The notes below the pieces were generated by a model. The model saw only the letters and a program-made list of their open reading frames with translations. It made no database searches and was not told the DNA's origin. Positions 55,094 through 62,689 of a stretch of DNA of 64,000 bases are shown here, piece by piece (within the stretch, counting starts at the first letter, position 1; every line of letters begins with the position of its first letter). A program made the position numbers and the translations under genes. This DNA is from Haladaptatus sp. DYF46 (GTDB taxonomy: Archaea > Halobacteriota > Halobacteria > Halobacteriales > Haladaptataceae): positions 186,001-250,000 of the forward strand of contig NZ_JAJFAY010000002.1 in assembly GCF_021083305.1 (NCBI RefSeq), written 5' to 3'.

Positions 55094-55631
55094 TCTTACT
55101 CTAATACTACTACTGACATACATATATATCTACCTCAGTAAAACAATATACACACGCTCTCAGTTCAGCATGAATCCAATTTTCTGCCGCCTGATCTCAT
55201 AAGCAGTAACAGACCCTCCTCGGGTATCCTTGAGCCGATCACTGTACATTTCGTGGTACATATTTAGCGTATCAACTGCCGTTGATTTGGATGATCGAAT
55301 TCGGCTGCTCCGAACAACCGGAGGAAAAGTAGTCTGCGTTCTGAGAGTTCGGTGCGTTTGGCACTGTCTAGATAAGGACGAGCAGGTTGAAGAGCTAGTG
55401 ATTGATGCTACTCTCAAACCTGCTCAAAAAGAGTTTAGAGACGGCTACGCTTGAATGTTGGGAGCGTGAGCGGACGGCGACGCCCTAATGGGCGTCGCCG
55501 TCCGGCTCCACGCGACCGGTTGTTCACTCAGGGAAACAAAAGGAATTCTCGCACTCCTCGGCGTAAAACGGTCGCATCAAGCAATTTTCCACTGGGTTCA
55601 TCGAGTATCTGACAGCGTCTCCGACCCGCCG

Positions 55632-55686
55632 TCGTTCACGAGAGCAAAGCTCTCGTGTGCCAACCAGAACGCATAGCGTTCTGGTG
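55632..55686 (-). repeat. Twin-hairpin element, copy 1
   Basis: These 55 bases interrupt the transposase. Read on the minus strand they form CCAGAACGC-TAT-GCGTTCTGG, linker TTGGCA, then CACGAGAGC-TTT-GCTCTCGTG. Each is a nine-pair stem with a three-base loop. The uninterrupted protein frame around it shows the insertion precisely. No open frame or terminal duplication is visible. Confidence 0.85.
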
Positions 55687-55875
55687 ACGGCATCGCCGAC
55701 GCGGGTCGCGGTTGACGAAACCGCTGTCAAAATCAATGGCGAGTGGTCTTGGGTGTACGCTGCAATAGACACCGACACAAAGCTGCTACTCGGTATCGAA
55801 GTGTTTGATCGGCATGGCACTGATCAAGCGGCTGCGTTTCTAGCTGACTTGGCCGAGAAACACGATCTCTCGGAC

Positions 55876-55932
55876 GTCACCAGAAATCTTTGATTTCTGG
55901 TTGGCAGACGAGACGTGAAGCGTCTCGTCAAT
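55876..55932 (+). repeat. Twin-hairpin element, copy 2
   Basis: These 57 bases form CCAGAAATC-TTT-GATTTCTGG, linker TTGGCA, then GACGAGACG-TGAAG-CGTCTCGTC. It is copy 1 in the opposite orientation. The linker, flanking TCAC and the first six stem bases are identical, while stem changes are matched on both arms. It adds an in-frame TGA to the transposase. Confidence 0.85.
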
Positions 55933-56205
55933 GCTGTGTTTCTCGTTGATGGCTACGGCTATCGGACTGCCCTCTTTCGAATTGGGTTGAGCGGTCAGCT
56001 CAACTATACAGAACGAAACCTGATCGAAAAGTGGTTTCACACGCTCAAGCAACGGATCGACCGCTTCCATACCTCGTGGGTGGGCAGTCAGCCGAGCGTC
56101 CAACGGTGGCTTGAACAGTTTGTACATTACTATAACCATCAACGACCGCATCAATCGCTCAACAACCGAACACCTGTCGAAGAGGAGCTAAACTAGACAG
56201 TGCCG

Positions 56206-56353
56206 CTGTTCGTTTCTTGTCAGTCTTGTTGAATACTGTGATGTCACCGGGATTTCCACCGAAGATTCCAGTACAACCGGTGAGTAGCGATAATGCAACA
56301 GTAGCGCTCCCACCCATGGCTGTTCGTCGCGTTACGTTGGAGGTGGCTAGCAT
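56206..56353 (-). pseudogene. Tat lipoprotein gene, 5' part, cut by the IS
   Basis: MLATSNVTRRTAMGG with lipobox LLTGC and then GNPGDITVFNKTDKKRT is the start of a typical small haloarchaeal lipoprotein. The IS interrupts it after KKRT. On the far side (55264-55359, minus strand) a frame resumes with KRTELSER, but it is short and not convincing as the true 3' part. A longer start at 56398 is possible. Confidence 0.6.
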
Positions 56354-56452
56354 CCGACTATTCTGTGAGTCCAGGGTTTGATTTTGATTATTTTCCACGC
56401 TAAGTTGTCGTACTGAAGAAAGAAAAAATTACTAAATAGGTATGTGCTGACA

Positions 56453-56611
56453 CTATGTCAAACGATTGTACGCGGTTACGGAAACTGCGAGTAAGACGCA
56501 AACGGCCGCAATAACTAATGGGATGGAACCATCCGACGATTGGAAGTCCCAACCGAAGAGCAACCATCCGACGACTGCTACTAAGAAGACCGCGGCACCG
56601 ATGTACTGCAT
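56453..56611 (-). CDS. Small two-helix membrane protein next to the cysteine-rich gene
   Basis: This 52-residue frame, MQYIGAAVFLVAVVGWLLFGW, has a short loop and a second helix, IPLVIAAVCVLLAVSVTAY. A longer start adds eleven residues. It lies 160 bp downstream of the cysteine-rich protein gene on the same strand. Small membrane proteins often serve as immunity partners of peptide toxins; here that is speculation from position. Confidence 0.5.
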   Translation of the reverse strand: MQYIGAAVFLVAVVGWLLFGWDFQSSDGSIPLVIAAVCVLLAVSVTAYNRLT

Positions 56612-56773
56612 CGCCGTCGATTCTGATCGACCAGCACCGGGCATTATCCATCCACCTTGTTCGTCGTTTTATGTTTGAACATCTTATATTCTTCTACATA
56701 TCTACAGAATAAAAAAACCCTTCCCTTTAACCCAACATCACTTCTGAACAAAAAAGTGCGTGTAGCGGCGTTT

Positions 56774-58192
56774 TCACGCACAGATGCAACATCCACAACC
56801 GCATCCACCGCCACAGCCAATGATACAGCAGCCACAGCCGCAACCTGGTTCTGTCCCGAGGCAAATGCTACAGCCACAGCCACAATCCGTGCAACAGCTG
56901 AGACCACAGCAACCACACTCACAGGACGTTCCTTGCGTAGTTACGGATTGATGTAGATCCTCTGATTCAGTTGTTGGCGACTCTACATACCGATTCCAGT
57001 AAGGGACACTCGAGATACCAACTACGTTCTCCAGCGGTGCATGATCATTGCCTATCGACTCAACGAGTTTCGGACTGATCGTTTCTAGACGAGTCGCCAT
57101 CTGGCCATACAGTACCTCCATCTTTTGGTTGCTATTCTCTGAGTAGTACTGTTGGAGGCCGCGCATTCCTGCGATGTATGCGTTGAGATGGGTCGATAGA
57201 TCCTCTTCTCTCTCGCTTTCGAACTTCAGAAAGTCAACCGTCTTCTCCGGCAGGTCGTGTGAGACTTGCCCCGACAATGTGGATTCAACGCTCGGGTCCC
57301 CATCGACAGTCATGGGACCGTGACCGAGATTGAAACTGAACCCGAATCGAGATTGGTCATCAATGACACCATGCCGAATCAGTTCACCGGTGTCGGAGGA
57401 ATCGGGCCCGCTTTGCTGAAATGCGCTAGCGAGATTAGCATTGGGAGATTCCGGAACAACATCGACTTCGGCTCGCTGAATAAGCAACGAGTCCACATCG
57501 TGGAGTGTTGTGTGATCTCTCGCTTCCATCTTCGCTGGCTTCTTCTTTGTTTGAGTCGTGACCATTTCGTCATCGCGCCAGGTCTCTTGCCTAACGAGCT
57601 CTGGTTCGCGTTCGACAGTAACGTCAAATCCGTCACCGTCGGGTCGAATTCTGGCGACACGTGCTTGTAGACCGCTTGGCGGCCTATTTTCAAACGATTT
57701 CGGTTCGCTCGCGCCTGCGACTACACCAACTGGGGCAGCCAATGGGACCGCCGCCGCAGACATCGCTTTCGCGAAGCTTCGGCGAGATGTGTTATTTTTG
57801 GCCTTTTGAGAATTTTGGGTCTCGTGGTTCTCGTGATCACAATCTTCGCTTTGCTGTTGCCATTGCGCATAGTCGTTGGCGAGCGAACAGAAATCACGGA
57901 CACCAACTATCCGTATTAGCTTCGGGAGTGCGCGGACGCCTTTTCGACAGCTGCTTCCATCGACGAGATAGAAATCTTCAGACCATCCATTCGGGTGGAA
58001 ACGTTCTAGCAACTCGTCTGCTTCCGGGTCGCTTAGCGCAACGAGTCGAAGAGGTTTGTCGGCGTATGCCCGTACTTTATACGCCAACTCGTTGCACATT
58101 TCGTATTTTGCATCGTAAAGGAGAACCGGTGTCGTTGCGTAATGACTGTTGACTTTCGTTCCGTCGTAAGTCTGCCGTTTACTGTCTGACAT
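56774..58192 (-). CDS. Multidomain protein with degenerate DCC domain, internal Tat-like segment and a 20-cysteine tail
   Basis: This 472-residue protein has three parts. Residues 20-95 look like a DCC thioredoxin-like domain, but the usual DxDCxxC is DAKYEMC, keeping only Cys33. Residues 137-160 are a twin-arginine start in the middle of the protein (SRRSFAKAMSAAAVPLAAPVG). Residues 424-472 hold 20 cysteines, mainly as CGC, CGCC and CC. The plan recalls halocin C8 precursors (Tat signal, immunity-like part, Cys-rich peptide). A metal-binding tail is the alternative. The ATG at 58192 is chosen over a GTG. Confidence 0.7.
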   Translation of the reverse strand: MSDSKRQTYDGTKVNSHYATTPVLLYDAKYEMCNELAYKVRAYADKPLRLVALSDPEADELLERFHPNGWSEDFYLVDGSSCRKGVRALPKLIRIVGVRDFCSLANDYAQWQQQSEDCDHENHETQNSQKAKNNTSRRSFAKAMSAAAVPLAAPVGVVAGASEPKSFENRPPSGLQARVARIRPDGDGFDVTVEREPELVRQETWRDDEMVTTQTKKKPAKMEARDHTTLHDVDSLLIQRAEVDVVPESPNANLASAFQQSGPDSSDTGELIRHGVIDDQSRFGFSFNLGHGPMTVDGDPSVESTLSGQVSHDLPEKTVDFLKFESEREEDLSTHLNAYIAGMRGLQQYYSENSNQKMEVLYGQMATRLETISPKLVESIGNDHAPLENVVGISSVPYWNRYVESPTTESEDLHQSVTTQGTSCECGCCGLSCCTDCGCGCSICLGTEPGCGCGCCIIGCGGGCGCGCCICA

Positions 58193-58601
58193 ACAAACTA
58201 TAAACACAACCAGAAATTAATAAAATCAATTATTGAGTATTTCTGCATATATTGATTTTTTCGTCACGTAGCGATTTTATATATCTTCTAATATTACTAT
58301 CCTATTATAATTGTGGGTGCACTATAGAAGTGAGCTCGAGATTCTGAGTGTGAATTCTTGAGTAATAGCACCATCGATGGGAATAGGAAATTTCTCTGCT
58401 TACTGGTGGTGTAATTGTTAGATTGGGACATTATCTTTCCGACAGCTGAACTTCACTAGAGATTTGGTGTGTCAACATCTGCTTAGTGCAAAATGGGGTA
58501 GTGATACCAGAGTTCTCTATTGAATAAAAGTTGTCGTGAATAAGTTCCCCTCGGAAATTCCATGCCCACCCTTTAACCCTCATTTTTCGGAACCATCGCG
58601 T
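58193..58601. other. AT-rich spacer upstream of the cysteine-rich gene
   Basis: About 400 bases, AT-rich from 58193 to 58340, probably include the promoter of the cysteine-rich gene. A minus-strand frame in the second half has no support. No RNA gene is seen. Confidence 0.3.
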
Positions 58602-59072
58602 ATGACCGCTGACCCGGCTGGCTCTATCGAGAGATTGCGCGATCGCGTCGAAATATCCGACACGATTACCCCACAAGATCGAGAGAACATTCTCGCATTC
58701 AGCGACTGAATGGCCTTACTCCGAAGCGAATACTCTGATCAACGCCACGAGAAACTGCTCGGTCACGTCACTCGAATGGCCGAACAAATCGAGAATATCA
58801 ACGATGCGCTCGACGATCGAAAGAAAGCCGAGGATGTCGTCCGCTGGATCAACCGCAACTACGACAACGAAGAGACGAACAAGGACTACCGAATCGCGTT
58901 TCGCGTGTTCGCCAAGCGTGTCACCGACGGTGATGATACACCGGACAGCATCGATTGGATTCCGTCCGGCTACTCGAACAACTATGATCCGGCACCGAAC
59001 CCGAAGAACATGCTCCGGTGGGATGCCGACGTCGAGACCGGCAGCGCTCCCACGCTTCACGCGGGTTCGTGA
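58602..59072 (+). pseudogene. Tyrosine integrase gene, N-terminal part only, with internal stop
   Basis: The frame from 58602 reads SIERLRDRVEISDTITPQDR and FSD, then TGA, then MALLRSEYSDQRHEKLL, RWINRNYDNEETNKDYRIAF and DWIPSGYSNNYDPAPNP. This is the SAM-like N-terminal domain of a common haloarchaeal integrase. A single C-to-T change (CGA to TGA) explains the stop. Homology ends near ML-RWDADV at about 59035, so the whole catalytic domain is missing. It points at tRNA-Met, as an island integrase should. Confidence 0.8.
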
Positions 59073-59201
59073 ATCACACGCGTAGCATCGGTGTACATAG
59101 TCTTCGTCGTCTCCGAAGACGCGACAGAAGTGAGAGGAAACGTGGGCGCCACAGTGAAGACACTGATTTTTGTCCCGGTCGGGAACAAGTCGTGACGCCA
59201 T
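59037..59201 (-). pseudogene. Small zinc-finger gene, 3' end possibly lost
   Basis: The frame starts MASRLVPDRDKNQCLHCGAH and continues with HFCRVFGDDED and HRCYACDSRTRVKRGSAA. Its CxxC pairs are typical of small haloarchaeal zinc proteins next to integrases. Beyond about residue 54 the frame runs antisense through the integrase remnant, so the natural end seems replaced. The junction near 59037 coincides with the end of integrase homology and suggests a deletion joined the two. Confidence 0.5.
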
Positions 59202-59329
59202 CTAGAACTCACCCCTCTGTTTCTGGATTGGAAACGAAGGGTTCAGTAGCTGTGGCTGGCTTGTAGGTGAGAATTGGACGGGAAGTCGCCCTCGTCCTTT
59301 GAATTTCAGCTCCGGAACGAATGATAATA

Positions 59330-59482
59330 TGCCCGGGGAGGGCTCCGAACCCTCGATCTCCGCATGTCCCAGATTCGAGACCTGGCGGGGCCTCACGGGC
59401 GCATGGGAGGCTTCCAAGGCCTGAGCGCCAAATCTCAGAACCCTATGAGTGCGGCGCTATGTCCAGCTAAGCCACCCGGGCT
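59330..59482 (-). tRNA. Elongator tRNA-Met (CAT) with intron
   Basis: The acceptor stem is GCCCGGG/CCCGGGC with discriminator A. The anticodon stem is CCGCA/TGCGG with CAT at 59445-59447, and the T stem is GAGGG/CCCTC. An intron of about 78 nt (59366-59443) sits after position 37, the classic site in haloarchaeal elongator tRNA-Met. The splicing endonuclease should cut a bulge-helix-bulge there. The gene is the likely integration site of the island on its 3' side. Confidence 0.92.
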
Positions 59483-59683
59483 CGATTACGGATAGGCAAC
59501 TAGTACTCTTTAAAGTTCCCATCTCAATCGGGGACGAGAGGGGGCCGATGGGTGTCGATTGCCACCGCGTCACGCGATTTTGGAAACGAAATATTCGGCG
59601 AGGAACTGTTCGAAAAATCACCCGTTTTGTTCTTGTCGTGTGTACCCGTCGGTTTTAAGATATGCGCATGACCATTCCCCATC

Positions 59684-60805
59684 ATGAACGTTCCGGGAAT
59701 CGTCCAGTCCAGCCTTGGAGACGAACACGTGGCCGCGAAAGTGTCCCTCGGGGGCGAAGATGTCCTCTACGTGACACCGACGCGGACGCTTATCTATCGC
59801 GCCGACGGCCTGTTGAGCGACGAATCCGTCGAGGAGTATCCGCACGACGCGGAGCGAATCAGCGTCTCGGAGGGGCGTCGCAAATCGACCATCACGCTCG
59901 ATTACGGCATCGACGGCACCGAGACGTTCAAGATTCCCACGAAACGGCTTCACGACGCGCTTCATCCCGTCATCGCAGGCGTCCTGAACGGCGCGGGCGT
60001 CACCGACTCGAACGAGCAAGTCCTCCAGACCTACCAGTTCAGCGAATTGACGCTCGTCCTCACGAGCGCACGCGTGGTAAAACACGTCGGCGAGGCGATT
60101 TGGGACACGGATTTCGAGCAGTTCCACTTCGCCGACGTCACCGGCCTCGACGTGGAGGAGGGAACCGTTTCCTCACAGATCATCATCGAGGCGGAGGGCC
60201 GACCGCAGCGGATCAAAACGCCGAGCGAGCGAACGCGAGAAGTCCGTGAACGGATCGAACAGGGACTCCTCTCCTATCACGACGTGGGAAGCTACGCCGA
60301 GTTCGAGCAGACGGTCGTTCCCGACGACCCGGACCCGGAACCCGACGAGAACGTCTCGTTCGCCGAGGACGACGACGTGTTCGGCGGCGGCGTCGAACCC
60401 CTCAACGCGAACCCACCGGAACTGGACGACGACGGACAGATTGTCGAGACGCCCTCCGCGGACCCGCTGGGCGGCGAAAGCGAGGCCGAAAAGGTGAACG
60501 GAGGAGGGGCGGGAAGCGTCGCCGAGACCGCACCCGTCGAGTCAGCACCTGCCGAATCGGTGACGGCCGATCCCGGAATCGCAGCGGGAGCCGCGGCAGA
60601 GGAGACGCACGTCGACGGGTCGAACGCCGACGAACCGACCGGATTCGCGGATTCGGGGTTCGAATCGGCGAGCGAGAACTTGGACGATCCGGTGGAAGCG
60701 CAACTCGCCGCGTTGACCGAAACGGTCGAGCGGCAGAACGAACTCCTCGAACGCCAGCAGCGAACGATAGAGCGTCTCATCGAGGAACTCAGCCGCGGCC
60801 GATAG
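59684..60805 (+). CDS. Conserved haloarchaeal protein with C-terminal coiled coil
   Basis: The first 200 residues form a PH-like fold (MNVPGIVQSSLGDEHVAAKV, VLYVTPTRTLIYRADGL). A long acidic Ala/Glu/Pro linker follows, then a C-terminal coiled coil, LAALTETVERQNELLERQQR. The 373-residue protein is soluble. I recall a haloarchaeal family of unknown function with this plan. The coiled coil suggests oligomerisation or scaffolding. Confidence 0.75.
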   Translation: MNVPGIVQSSLGDEHVAAKVSLGGEDVLYVTPTRTLIYRADGLLSDESVEEYPHDAERISVSEGRRKSTITLDYGIDGTETFKIPTKRLHDALHPVIAGVLNGAGVTDSNEQVLQTYQFSELTLVLTSARVVKHVGEAIWDTDFEQFHFADVTGLDVEEGTVSSQIIIEAEGRPQRIKTPSERTREVRERIEQGLLSYHDVGSYAEFEQTVVPDDPDPEPDENVSFAEDDDVFGGGVEPLNANPPELDDDGQIVETPSADPLGGESEAEKVNGGGAGSVAETAPVESAPAESVTADPGIAAGAAAEETHVDGSNADEPTGFADSGFESASENLDDPVEAQLAALTETVERQNELLERQQRTIERLIEELSRGR

Positions 60806-60816
60806 GTCGGACGATT

Positions 60817-61179
60817 TTACTCTCGGCCGGTCACTTTCCGGATACAGGACGACCCGAACGGGCCGAGTTCGCCAGCGTCGAGTTTGATGAAGTGGCCCGT
60901 CGAGATGCCGGTTCCACAGCGCCGGCAGGTGAAGTCGCCCTCCTTGGTCACGACTTGGCTTTCGAAGCGGACGAACCCGCCGCCCGTGGGTCGAACGATT
61001 CCGTTTTCGCGCTCGATGACGCCGCGTTTTTCCGCCTCGTCGAGAATCGTCCGCGTCGTCGTCGGGTCGGTCGTGATGGTTTCGATCCGGTCCACCGCCT
61101 CCGCGACCGATAGTTCCGGATGTTCGATCTTGCTCAGCAGTTCGACCCCCATCGCCACGGGGTCGTCGTCCGATTCCAT
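60817..61179 (-). CDS. Small zinc-binding protein (DUF5830-like)
   Basis: This 120-residue protein has a winged-helix-like first half (ELLSKIEHPELSVAEAVDRI) and a zinc-type second half with CRRCGTG and a later Cys in SSCIRKVTGRE. The name DUF5830 is from memory and not certain. It converges with the gene at 59684, 11 bp apart. Confidence 0.65.
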   Translation of the reverse strand: MESDDDPVAMGVELLSKIEHPELSVAEAVDRIETITTDPTTTRTILDEAEKRGVIERENGIVRPTGGGFVRFESQVVTKEGDFTCRRCGTGISTGHFIKLDAGELGPFGSSCIRKVTGRE

Positions 61180-61264
61180 CGTCTACGAATTCGAGCGAAG
61201 CGGATTAAACGTTCCGCGCTCGGGTGGAAAGAACTTAGCCCTTCCCCTGACTACCGTCGGTCGA

Positions 61265-61909
61265 ATGGAGTTCGCCGGGAATCGACGACAGGCGGCGGGT
61301 ATCGGGGTGGTCGCGATGGTCGTCGTCGCCGGCGTCCTCCTCTCGCCGGAGTTCGTCCTGAAGCAGGTTCGGCACGTGACCCATAACCCGCTCCTCGCCT
61401 CGGGACTGTTCCTCGCCGTCTATCTCGTCCGGCCGCTGTTCGCGTGGCCGACCACGGTCGTCGCCGTCGCCGTCGGCTACGTGTACGGGCCGGTCGTCGG
61501 ATTTCCGGTCGCGCTCGGCGGAACCGTGATGAGCGCGTATCTCCCCTTCGCGGCGGCGCGATACTTCCGCATCGACTCGGGGCTGTTCGGCCGTCTGGGG
61601 GACTCCGGCGAGCGGTTTTTCGACGCGACCGGCGACCTTCGCGGTATGGTCGCCTCGCGTCTCATGCCCGCCCCCTCCGACGCGGTGTCCGCCGCCGCCG
61701 GACTGTCGAACGTCCCGGTTCGCTCGTTTCTCCTCGGCACGGCTATCGGCGAAGTTCCGTGGATGGTCGTCGCCGTGCTCGCCGGAAGTTCGCTCGACAC
61801 GCTCTCGGTGGACGAAATCGGGGAGAACTGGCTCGTCGTGGCCGTCGTCGGTATCGGCGGACTCTTCCTCTTGGCCGGTCCCGCGTACCGATACGTCACC
61901 GACGACTAG
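61265..61909 (+). CDS. TVP38/TMEM64 family membrane protein
   Basis: This 214-residue protein of the DedA/VTT superfamily has about six helices. It contains YLVRPLFAWPTTVVAVAVGY and the family glycines in FPVALGGTVMSAYLPFAAARY. Relatives act as lipid scramblases or transport lipids and small solutes; the role in archaea is unknown. Its 3' end overlaps the convergent zinc-finger gene by four bases. Confidence 0.85.
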   Translation: MEFAGNRRQAAGIGVVAMVVVAGVLLSPEFVLKQVRHVTHNPLLASGLFLAVYLVRPLFAWPTTVVAVAVGYVYGPVVGFPVALGGTVMSAYLPFAAARYFRIDSGLFGRLGDSGERFFDATGDLRGMVASRLMPAPSDAVSAAAGLSNVPVRSFLLGTAIGEVPWMVVAVLAGSSLDTLSVDEIGENWLVVAVVGIGGLFLLAGPAYRYVTDD

Positions 61910-62028
61910 TAGAACGTGTCCGCACAGTCGTAGACGACGCCGTGTTGCGGACAGACGTACTTGCAGTGACGGTGGAACATCGACGCACCGCACAGCGGAC
62001 AGGGCCGTCCCTTCGGCGTCTCCTCCAT
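61906..62028 (-). CDS. 40-residue zinc-finger microprotein
   Basis: This tiny protein, MEETPKGRPCPLCGASMFH and so on, has two zinc knuckles: CPLC and a C/C set in HCKYVCPQHGVVYDC. I recall a Haloferax-named zinc-finger family (HVO_2523-like) of this shape. The ATG at 62028 begins where homology-like sequence starts. Such microproteins in Haloferax influence biofilm and swarming, but no role is shown here. Confidence 0.72.
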   Translation of the reverse strand: MEETPKGRPCPLCGASMFHRHCKYVCPQHGVVYDCADTFY

Positions 62029-62224
62029 AGTCGTGTAACGATTTCCCACCCGTATCACGTTTTCCGTCTGTGCGAAGAGGGCCGAATTCGACATCGTCCT
62101 TGCACTCCAGTTATGGAACGCATCCCGAGTTTGGAAAAGATTTGGAAGAGAGTGGGTGGGAATCGGGAGAGACCGGGTGAGAGTTCGAAAAACGACTATT
62201 TAATACGGAGGGCTCGATTCGGAT

Positions 62225-62686
62225 ATGCACTCAAAACGCATACTCGTACTGGCGGTCGTATTGACGATTTGTGCCGTTCCAGTGACGGTAAGCGCGGCGG
62301 CCAACGACGTTTCGAACGCGCCACTCGCACAGCAGGAAACGACAACGACGACGGACACCATGGGTAACGGAACGATGAACGACTCCATGACAACGACGAC
62401 GGATTCGATGGGAGACGACGAGATGACCACGACGGGTACGATGGGCGATGACGAAATGACGACCACCGATTCCATGGACGACGGGACGACCGACGGGGAG
62501 ATGACCACGACGGACACGATGGACGACGAAACGATGACCGACGACCAGATGACTGATGACGGGACGACCGACGACACGAACGACGGCGGGAGCGGAAACT
62601 CGGACACGTCCCTCCCCGGATTCGGCATCGGCGTCGCGTTGGTCGCACTCGTCGCTGGCGCGCTGTTCGTCGCACGGAACCGGTGA
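62225..62686 (+). CDS. PGF-CTERM surface protein with Thr/Met/Asp repeats
   Basis: A Sec signal (ILVLAVVLTICAVPVTVSAA) is followed by about 90 residues of low-complexity repeats of the type TTTDTMGDDEM. A PGF-CTERM end (LPGFGIGVALVALVAG and RNR) completes it. The 153-residue protein is almost all stalk. The dense Met and Asp could bind metal such as copper. It stands four bases before the oxidoreductase gene, which implies co-expression. Confidence 0.82.
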   Translation: MHSKRILVLAVVLTICAVPVTVSAAANDVSNAPLAQQETTTTTDTMGNGTMNDSMTTTTDSMGDDEMTTTGTMGDDEMTTTDSMDDGTTDGEMTTTDTMDDETMTDDQMTDDGTTDDTNDGGSGNSDTSLPGFGIGVALVALVAGALFVARNR

Positions 62687-62689
62687 ACC

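Larger units (their letters stand above)
55405..56196 (+). pseudogene. IS6-family DDE transposase, broken by a frameshift and two twin-hairpin insertions
   Basis: The original protein can be rebuilt from the ATG at 55405. ERERTATP is followed by a lost base, then MGVAVRLHATG. The first hairpin insertion (55632-55686) shifts the frame before ASPTRVAVDETAVKING. The second (55876-55932) adds an in-frame stop before VFLVDGYGY. The end is NLIEKWFHTLKQRIDRF and YYNHQRPHQS. The DDE residues (VAVDET, FLVDG, LIEKW) remain, so decay is recent and due to the insertions and a frameshift. Confidence 0.85.
55360..56204 (+). mobile_element. IS6-type insertion sequence, inactivated
   Basis: The 12-bp terminal repeat GGCACTGTCTAG (55360-55371) is matched by CTAGACAGTGCC (56193-56204). 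Flanking 8-mers GTGCGTTT and GTTCGTTT (the latter 3 bases outside the end) are a possible aged target duplication. The element is 845 bp including about 112 bp of later insertions. It splits a Tat lipoprotein gene whose signal-peptide part lies to its right. Confidence 0.8.

Noticed and set aside
58716-59036. C-terminal continuation of the zinc-finger frame
   Set aside because: It runs antisense through integrase sequence and is Val/Arg-rich without motifs.
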